Assembly (NCBI GenBank): GCA_045588245.1
Contig: JAZNDW010000033.1
Span: forward strand, 1 to 11,290
Length of the DNA stretch: 11,290 nucleotides
From: DTU064 sp045588245
GTDB taxonomy: Bacteria; Bacillota; Clostridia; Oscillospirales; CAG-272
Reading direction: 5' to 3'
Under the pieces are notes generated by a model that worked only from the letters and a program-made list of their open reading frames with translations, ran no database searches and had not been told where the DNA came from. The position numbers and the translations under genes were made by a program. Shown piece after piece: positions 6,908 through 11,290 of the stretch (position 1 is its first letter; every line of letters starts with the position of its first letter).

Positions 6908-8986
6908 ATGCCTAGAGAATACTCACTTTCGCAGACGCGTAACATAGGTATTATGGCTCACATCGACGCCGGAAAGACCACGACGACGGAGAGAATCCTG
7001 TTTTACACAGGTGTTACTCACAAGCTCGGCGAAACCCACGAGGGTTCCGCAACGATGGACTGGATGGAGCAGGAGCGAGAACGCGGCATAACGATTACGT
7101 CTGCCGCTACTACCTGTCATTGGCGTAATACGCGAATCAATATTATAGACACTCCCGGTCACGTCGACTTCACTGTCGAAGTGGAGCGCTCTTTGAGAGT
7201 TCTTGACGGAGCGGTATGTGTGTTCTGCGCTAAGGGCGGAGTTGAACCGCAGTCTGAAACCGTATGGCATCAGGCTGATAAATATCAGGTTCCGCGTATG
7301 GCGTATGTAAATAAAATGGACATTATGGGAGCCGATTTCTTTCGTGTCGTTGGCATGATGAAGGACAGGCTCAAAACAAACCCGGTGCCGATCCAGCTGC
7401 CTATAGGCGCTGAGGACAGCTTCCGCGGAATCATCGACCTCATCAACATGAACGCGATCATGTACTACGACGATCTCGGACGCGATCTTCGCATCGAAGA
7501 GATACCCGAAGACATGGTTGATCTTGCTGAAGAATATCGTGCGGCAATGATCGAAGCGATCGCTGAGGCTGATGACGTGCTTTTTGAAAAGTACTGTAAC
7601 GAAGAAGAGTTTACGATCGACGAGATCAAGACAGCTCTCCGCATACAGACGATCCGCAATAAGATCGTTCCCGTCGTTTGCGGTACTTCCTATAAAAACA
7701 AGGGAGTTCAGAGACTCCTCGACGCTATCGTAGATTATATGCCGTCTCCGCTTGATGTTCCCGCTATCCGCGGCATCAATCCGAAGACCGATGAAGAAGA
7801 AGAACGCCCTGCGGGCGACGACTTGCCGTTCTCGGCTCTCGCCTTCAAGGTTATGACAGACCCGTATGTAGGCCGTCTGTGCTTCTTCAGAGTCTACTCC
7901 GGTATGGTTGAGGCAGGTAAGACAACTTACAACTCCACAAAGCAGAGCCGCGAAAGACTCGGCAGACTTCTCCAGATGCACAGTAATGAACGCAAGGACA
8001 TTGACTGCGTATATTCGGGAGATATCGCTGCCGTAATCGGAACAAAGAACACCGGTACAGGTGACACCTTCTGCGATGAAGCGCACCCCATCATTCTTGA
8101 ATCGATGGAGTTCCCGGAGCCCGTTATCAGAGTCGCTATCGAGCCTAAAACAAAGGCGGGCGAGGAAAAGATGACGATCGCTCTTGAAAAGCTCGCTGAA
8201 GAGGATCCCACATTCAGAACCTATACCGACGAGGATACGGGTCAGACCATCATCGCCGGAATGGGTGAGCTCCACCTTGAAATTATCGTTGACAGACTTC
8301 TTCGTGAGTTCAAGGTCGAAGCTAATATAGGCAAACCGCAGGTTGCTTATAAAGAGGCAATTCGCGGAAGCGCTACCGTTGATACGGTATATTCAAGACA
8401 GAACGGCGGACACGGTCAGTACGGTCACGTTAAGATCGTTGTTGAGCCCACTGATAACGAGCAGGAGTTCGAATTCATCGACAAGACTGTCGGCGGAGCT
8501 ATTCCGAAGGAGTACATGAAGTCGATCGAGAACGGTCTGCGCGGCGCAATGCAGTCGGGTGTGCTTGCCGGTTACAATGTCGTTAACGTCAGAGTTACAC
8601 TCATCGACGGTTCCTACCACGAAGTGGACAGCTCGGACCTCGCGTTCAAGATGGCAGCCTCCATGGCACTTCGCGATGCGATGAAGAAGGCAACTCCCAT
8701 TCTTATGGAGCCGATCATGAAGGTCGTCGTTATTACTCCTGAGGATTATCTCGGCGACGTTATCGGTGACCTTAACTCAAGAAGAGGTCAGGTTGTCAGC
8801 ATCAACTCCATCGGCGGTGCTCACGAGGTTACCGCAATGGTACCGCTCGCGGTTATGTTCGGCTATGCGACCGATCTCCGCTCGCGTTCCCAGGGTAGAG
8901 CAGTTTACTCTATGGAACCCGATCATTTCTCCGAAGTTCCGAGACAGATCTCCGATGACATCATCTCGAAACGCGGACGCAACTAA
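6908..8986 (+). CDS. fusA: Elongation factor G
   Basis: The translational GTPase that drives tRNA-mRNA translocation and, with RRF, ribosome recycling. It is 692 residues, the normal length for bacterial EF-G. The start fits the family (MPREYSLSQTRNIGIMAHID). GTPase motifs: G1 AHIDAGKT (17-24), G2 within RGITITSAATT, G3 DTPGH (81-85), G4 NKMD (135-138), G5 in CGTSYKNKG. Domain IV carries the SYHEVDSSDLAF block with the tip histidine at H571 (E. coli H583 equivalent). The domain IV entry motif reads QNGGHGQYGH (498-507), where QSGGRGQ is usual. Position in the str operon shows it is the main housekeeping EF-G rather than a paralogue such as the tetracycline-resistance type or EF-G2. rpsG lies 146 bases upstream and tuf 53 bases downstream, with no terminator between. 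Intact and certain. Confidence 0.99.
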   Translation: MPREYSLSQTRNIGIMAHIDAGKTTTTERILFYTGVTHKLGETHEGSATMDWMEQERERGITITSAATTCHWRNTRINIIDTPGHVDFTVEVERSLRVLDGAVCVFCAKGGVEPQSETVWHQADKYQVPRMAYVNKMDIMGADFFRVVGMMKDRLKTNPVPIQLPIGAEDSFRGIIDLINMNAIMYYDDLGRDLRIEEIPEDMVDLAEEYRAAMIEAIAEADDVLFEKYCNEEEFTIDEIKTALRIQTIRNKIVPVVCGTSYKNKGVQRLLDAIVDYMPSPLDVPAIRGINPKTDEEEERPAGDDLPFSALAFKVMTDPYVGRLCFFRVYSGMVEAGKTTYNSTKQSRERLGRLLQMHSNERKDIDCVYSGDIAAVIGTKNTGTGDTFCDEAHPIILESMEFPEPVIRVAIEPKTKAGEEKMTIALEKLAEEDPTFRTYTDEDTGQTIIAGMGELHLEIIVDRLLREFKVEANIGKPQVAYKEAIRGSATVDTVYSRQNGGHGQYGHVKIVVEPTDNEQEFEFIDKTVGGAIPKEYMKSIENGLRGAMQSGVLAGYNVVNVRVTLIDGSYHEVDSSDLAFKMAASMALRDAMKKATPILMEPIMKVVVITPEDYLGDVIGDLNSRRGQVVSINSIGGAHEVTAMVPLAVMFGYATDLRSRSQGRAVYSMEPDHFSEVPRQISDDIISKRGRN

Positions 8987-9039
8987 TCGTTGTTACTTTA
9001 TTAAATTTTTATAATTATATTTTTGAAAGGATTTTCATC

Positions 9040-10245
9040 ATGGCAAAGCAGAAATTCGAAAGAACCAAACCCCATGTAAACATCGGCACTATCGGTCACG
9101 TTGACCATGGTAAGACCACTCTTACCGCTGCTATCACAAAGTACCTCTCGCTCGCACAGGGTAACGTTGAGTTCCTCGCTTACGATCAGATCGACAACGC
9201 TCCCGAAGAAAAAGCTCGTGGTATCACAATCAACACCCGTCACGTTGAGTACGAAACCGAAACTCGTCACTATGCACACGTTGACTGCCCCGGCCACGCC
9301 GACTACGTTAAGAACATGATCACGGGTGCTGCTCAGATGGACGGCGCTATCCTCGTTGTTGCTGCTACTGACGGTCCTATGGCTCAGACTCGTGAGCACA
9401 TCCTCCTTGCTCGTCAGGTTGGCGTTCCCGCTCTCGTTGTATTCATGAACAAGTGCGACCTCGTTGACGACGAAGAACTTCTCGACCTCGTTGAAATGGA
9501 AATTCGTGACCTCCTTTCCGAGTACGATTTCCCGGGCGATGATATCTCTATCGTTCGCGGCTCCGCTCGTGACGCTCTCGAATCCGCTACCAATGATACG
9601 GGCGATGCTGTATACACTTCCATCAAGGAACTCATGGATGCAGTTGATGCTGATATCCCCACTCCTGACCGTAAGGCAGACATGGACTTCCTCATGCCTG
9701 TAGAAGACGTTTTCTCCATCACAGGTCGTGGTACCGTTGCAACAGGTAGAGTTGAACGTGGTACCGTTAAGATGGGTGACACCGTTGAAATCGTTGGCCT
9801 CACAGATGAAAAGAGAACAACAGTCATCACCGGCGTTGAAATGTTCCGTAAGCTCCTCGACTCTGCTGAAGCAGGCGACAACGTAGGTCTCCTCCTCCGC
9901 GGCGTTGACAAGAAGAGCATCGAACGCGGCCAGGTTCTCTGCAAGCCCGGCTCCATCAACCCCCACACCAAGTTCGTTGGTCAGGTTTACGTTCTTACCG
10001 AAAAGGAAGGCGGTCGTCAGAAGCCCTTCTTCGCTGGTTACCGTCCTCAGTTCTACTTCAGAACAACTGACGTTACCGGTACAATCGGTCTCCCCGCTGA
10101 CGTTGAAATGTGCCGTCCCGGCGACAACGTTGATATGTCCGTTGAGCTCATCACTCCCATCGCTATCGAAAAGGGTCTCCGCTTCGCTATCCGTGAAGGC
10201 GGTAGAACAGTTGGTTCCGGCGTCGTTATCGACATCAACGCTTAA
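9040..10245 (+). CDS. tuf: Elongation factor Tu
   Basis: The GTPase that delivers aminoacyl-tRNA to the ribosomal A site. It is 401 residues, slightly longer than E. coli (394). The ATG has GAAAGGA (9025-9031) 8 bases upstream, and the start MAKQKFERTKPHVNIGTIGHVDHGKTT is exact for the family. Motifs: G1 GHVDHGKT (19-26), G2 in ARGITINTRHVEYE, G3 DCPGH (82-86), G4 NKCD (137-140), G5 in RGSARDALE. Domains 2 and 3 follow with GRGTVATGRVERG, RGVDKKSIERGQVL and the C-terminal GLRFAIREGGRTVGSGVV. Codon use is strongly restricted (Gly only GGT/GGC, Leu mostly CTC/CTT, very few ACG for Thr) and differs from fusA, rpsL and rpoC, as expected for extreme expression or for conversion with a second copy. 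It is the last gene of the str operon, followed by a terminator. Confidence 0.99.
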   Translation: MAKQKFERTKPHVNIGTIGHVDHGKTTLTAAITKYLSLAQGNVEFLAYDQIDNAPEEKARGITINTRHVEYETETRHYAHVDCPGHADYVKNMITGAAQMDGAILVVAATDGPMAQTREHILLARQVGVPALVVFMNKCDLVDDEELLDLVEMEIRDLLSEYDFPGDDISIVRGSARDALESATNDTGDAVYTSIKELMDAVDADIPTPDRKADMDFLMPVEDVFSITGRGTVATGRVERGTVKMGDTVEIVGLTDEKRTTVITGVEMFRKLLDSAEAGDNVGLLLRGVDKKSIERGQVLCKPGSINPHTKFVGQVYVLTEKEGGRQKPFFAGYRPQFYFRTTDVTGTIGLPADVEMCRPGDNVDMSVELITPIAIEKGLRFAIREGGRTVGSGVVIDINA

Positions 10246-10275
10246 TTGATTTTGCTTTAAGTCAATACAGTTTTT

Positions 10276-10312
10276 TACACGGGAGCTCTTGCGAGCTCCC
10301 GTGTATTGTTGT
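10276..10312 (+). terminator. Intrinsic terminator after tuf
   Basis: A perfect 13-bp stem, TACACGGGAGCTC (10276-10288) with GAGCTCCCGTGTA (10293-10305), closes over a TTGC loop and is followed by TTGTTGT. The U tract is interrupted but T-rich. It starts 31 bases after the tuf stop and ends the str operon. Confidence 0.85.
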
Positions 10313-10317
10313 ATAAT
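10289..10317 (+). promoter_or_regulatory. Probable promoter of ribU, nested in the tuf terminator
   Basis: A perfect -10 TATAAT (10312-10317) lies 17 bases after TTGCGA (10289-10294), which matches 4 of 6 bases of the -35 consensus. The -35 is formed by the loop and first arm bases of the tuf terminator hairpin. Transcription would start near 10324, leaving a leader of about 57 bases, too short for an FMN riboswitch. Confidence 0.6.
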
Positions 10318-10380
10318 GGAAATACTTCGGCGTGAGCTGAATGTTGAAGAAATTGTAAATTTTGAATTGGAGATGCTGCT

Positions 10381-10992
10381 GTGTCGCAAAAGAGTAAAGG
10401 TAAAGTCGCAACGTCGGCAATAACGAAGATAGGAGTTCTGGGAGCGATCTCGTTCGTTCTGATGTATTTTGAGTTTCCGCTGCCGTTTATAGCTCCGAGT
10501 TTTTATAAGCTCGACGTTTCGGAGAGCGTTATTCTCATAGGAGGCTATGCTATGGGACCGTGGGCGGCGATTGTTCTTGAGTTGATAAAGAACATCCTGA
10601 ATCTCTTGATCGAAGGGACGCAGACCGGCGGCGTTGGCGAACTTGCAAATTTTTTGATCGGGTGTTCGCTTACGGTGCCTGCAGCGTTCGTATATAAATA
10701 TAGGAAGAGTCGCGGTGGTGCCATCACTTCGCTTGCGGTTGGCGTTCTTTCGCTCGTTTTTATCGGAGCGCTGGTGAATTACTTCGTTATGATACCTGCG
10801 TACGCAAAAGTATTCTTTGGAGGGAATATTGACGGAATCGTCGCTCTTGGCGGTGCGATATTTCCGTTTGTTGACGATCTTTTTGATTTTGTGCTGGTAT
10901 GTACATCTCCGTTTAATCTGATAAAAGGAACTGTCTGCTCGCTTATTTGCTACATATTATATAAGAGAGTGTCCCCGATTTTACACATATAA
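10381..10992 (+). CDS. ribU: ECF transporter S component, riboflavin-specific (RibU-like)
   Basis: A 203-residue integral membrane protein that resembles RibU, the substrate-binding subunit which works with the shared EcfA-EcfA'-EcfT energizing module to import riboflavin. About six hydrophobic segments can be seen: near residues 16-34, 46-58, 59-75, 86-104, 112-138 and 152-196 (the last probably two). The recognisable S-component block runs through FYKLDVSESVILIGGYAMGP, IELIKN-like ELIKNILNLLIEGTQTGGVGELANF, and NYFVMIPAYA at about 132-141, all typical of RibU. The GTG at 10381 is chosen because GGAG lies 8 bases upstream and the next ATG would delete half of the first membrane helix. No ECF ATPases lie nearby, as usual for group II S components. 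Riboflavin specificity is inferred from remembered family motifs; another vitamin is possible. No FMN riboswitch fits in front. Confidence 0.85.
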   Translation: MSQKSKGKVATSAITKIGVLGAISFVLMYFEFPLPFIAPSFYKLDVSESVILIGGYAMGPWAAIVLELIKNILNLLIEGTQTGGVGELANFLIGCSLTVPAAFVYKYRKSRGGAITSLAVGVLSLVFIGALVNYFVMIPAYAKVFFGGNIDGIVALGGAIFPFVDDLFDFVLVCTSPFNLIKGTVCSLICYILYKRVSPILHI

Positions 10993-11066
10993 ATCGGTTG
11001 TGCAGTGTGCATCAACGGAAAGGGGAAATAATGCGACTAATTGTCGATTATTTTTCAAAAAAAGTG
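10993..11066. terminator. Possible weak terminator hairpin after ribU (11027-11055)
   Basis: Within this gap, AATAAT-g-CGAC (11027-11037, one bulged G) pairs with GTCG-ATTATT (11043-11052) over TAATT, followed by TTTC. It is A/U-rich and the T run is partly used in the stem, so termination strength is doubtful. It starts 34 bases after the ribU stop and overlaps the A/T-rich stretch in front of the first rRNA promoter, which may also serve as an UP element. Confidence 0.4.
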
Positions 11067-11095
11067 TTGACAAAGGGATAGGGTAGTGGTATACT
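11067..11095 (+). promoter_or_regulatory. rRNA operon promoter P1
   Basis: TTGACA (11067-11072), a 17-base spacer and TATACT (11090-11095) make a near-consensus vegetative promoter. An A/T-rich tract lies just upstream (11047-11063), like an UP element. Transcription should start close to 11102, at the sequence GCTGTCGCG. Confidence 0.87.
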
Positions 11096-11101
11096 AACAA
11101 A

Positions 11102-11180
11102 GCTGTCGCGGAAAACGCGGAGGAACCCGAGCGAAACAAAACGGCGGCGAAAAAAACTTAAAAAACTTTCAAAAAAGTAC
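11102..11180 (+). promoter_or_regulatory. P1 transcript leader and A-rich UP-like tract before P2
   Basis: It starts with GCTGTCGCG and a short hairpin, CGCG (11107-11110) with CGCG (11116-11119) over GAAAA. From about 11145 it turns into runs of A with phased breaks, typical of an UP element in front of a strong rRNA promoter. No coding frame is credible. Confidence 0.5.
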
Positions 11181-11209
11181 TTGACAAGCGAAAAGCTGAG
11201 TGATATAAT
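11181..11209 (+). promoter_or_regulatory. rRNA operon promoter P2 (full consensus)
   Basis: TTGACA (11181-11186), a 17-base spacer and TATAAT (11204-11209), plus the extended -10 TG at 11201-11202. Together with the A-rich tract upstream this is close to the strongest possible vegetative promoter. Each element lies exactly 114 bases after its counterpart in P1. Confidence 0.93.
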
Positions 11210-11215
11210 AGTCAG

Positions 11216-11290
11216 GCTGTCGCGCAAGAAGCTGCTTGAAAGAGCGAGTCCGAAAGCGGACAAGCAAAAAGATCCTTGAAAACAGAACAA
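11216..11290 (+). promoter_or_regulatory. Leader of an rRNA operon, with boxA-like antitermination signal
   Basis: The expected P2 transcript begins here and runs off the window. GTCCG (11248-11252) pairs with CGGAC (11257-11261) over AAAG, and GCTTG (11234-11238) can pair with CAAGC (11261-11265). The end, GATCCTTGAAAACAGAACAA (11271-11290), closely resembles the conserved boxA-containing segment found shortly before 16S rRNA genes in Firmicutes. I infer that a 16S gene starts a short distance beyond the window; no mature rRNA sequence is visible yet. Confidence 0.78.

Larger units (their letters stand above)
11102..11224 (+). repeat. Direct repeat of the initially transcribed 9-mer (11102-11110 and 11216-11224)
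   Basis: GCTGTCGCG occurs at 11102-11110 and again at 11216-11224, in both cases separated from its -10 box by six bases. Promoter boxes and 9-mer keep identical spacing, so the whole promoter-plus-start unit is duplicated with a 114-base period, while the intervening sequence has diverged. Confidence 0.85.

Noticed and set aside
6923..8275. A 450-codon open frame on the minus strand opposite fusA
   Set aside because: It is a mirror of the fusA codon pattern, with no domain recognised and no ribosome binding site of note.
9010..9015. TATAAT in the fusA-tuf gap as a tuf promoter
   Set aside because: No -35 at the right distance is convincing in this very A/T-rich gap; a weak internal promoter cannot be excluded.
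9001..10389. A 462-codon open frame on the minus strand opposite tuf
   Set aside because: Highly biased tuf codons avoid stops on the other strand; the protein resembles nothing known and is rich in Asn, Ser, Thr and Val.
11031..11081. A 16-codon frame with an AAGGGG upstream, after ribU
   Set aside because: It overlaps a hairpin and the -35 of rRNA promoter P1 and is too short to separate from chance.
11048..11290. An 80-codon minus-strand frame over the rRNA promoter region
   Set aside because: It is antisense to tandem consensus promoters and a structured rRNA leader; Phe/Ser-rich composition just mirrors the A-rich tracts.

Overview
This window looks like chromosomal DNA from a Gram-positive Clostridia-type bacterium, most like the Oscillospirales/Ruminococcaceae relatives found in gut communities. 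That placement is inferred from how the RpoB, RpoC, S12, EF-G and EF-Tu proteins read, from the Firmicutes gene order rpoB-rpoC / rpsL-rpsG-fusA-tuf, from consensus SigA-type promoters and strong AGGAGG-like ribosome binding sites, and from an rRNA leader of Firmicutes type. No database search was possible. All genes are on the + strand.

Layout. Positions 1-1527 hold the 3' part of rpoB (RNA polymerase beta; the N-terminal part lies before the window). After a 46-bp gap comes complete rpoC (1574-5344, beta'). A 16-bp stem terminator at 5371-5416 ends this unit. A consensus promoter (TTGACA, 17 bp, TATAAT at 5519-5547) and a leader of about 150 nt then start the streptomycin operon: rpsL (5705-6118), rpsG (GTG start, 6291-6761), fusA (6908-8986) and tuf (9040-10245). 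A 13-bp stem terminator at 10276-10312 closes it. Overlapping that terminator is a promoter for a short gene, 10381-10992, which reads as the riboflavin ECF-transporter S component RibU. The last 300 bases hold no protein gene but carry two consensus promoters exactly 114 bp apart, each followed at the same distance by the same 9-mer, and then a leader ending in a boxA-like sequence. This is the upstream control region of an rRNA operon whose 16S gene should begin just beyond the window.

Together the region packs the main transcription and translation machinery (core polymerase, two 30S proteins, both elongation factors, rRNA) plus one vitamin uptake gene. I saw no mobile element, CRISPR array or new defence or biosynthetic system. 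The points that stand out lie inside these housekeeping genes: an abrupt codon-usage switch inside rpoB near position 1137 (recombination or assembly chimera), an extra segment of about 50 residues in RpoB, an Arg in S12 at the position where Lys-to-Arg causes streptomycin resistance, very acidic tails on both beta and beta', long structured gaps inside the str operon with a possible 36-codon small ORF abutting fusA, and the duplicated rRNA promoter module.
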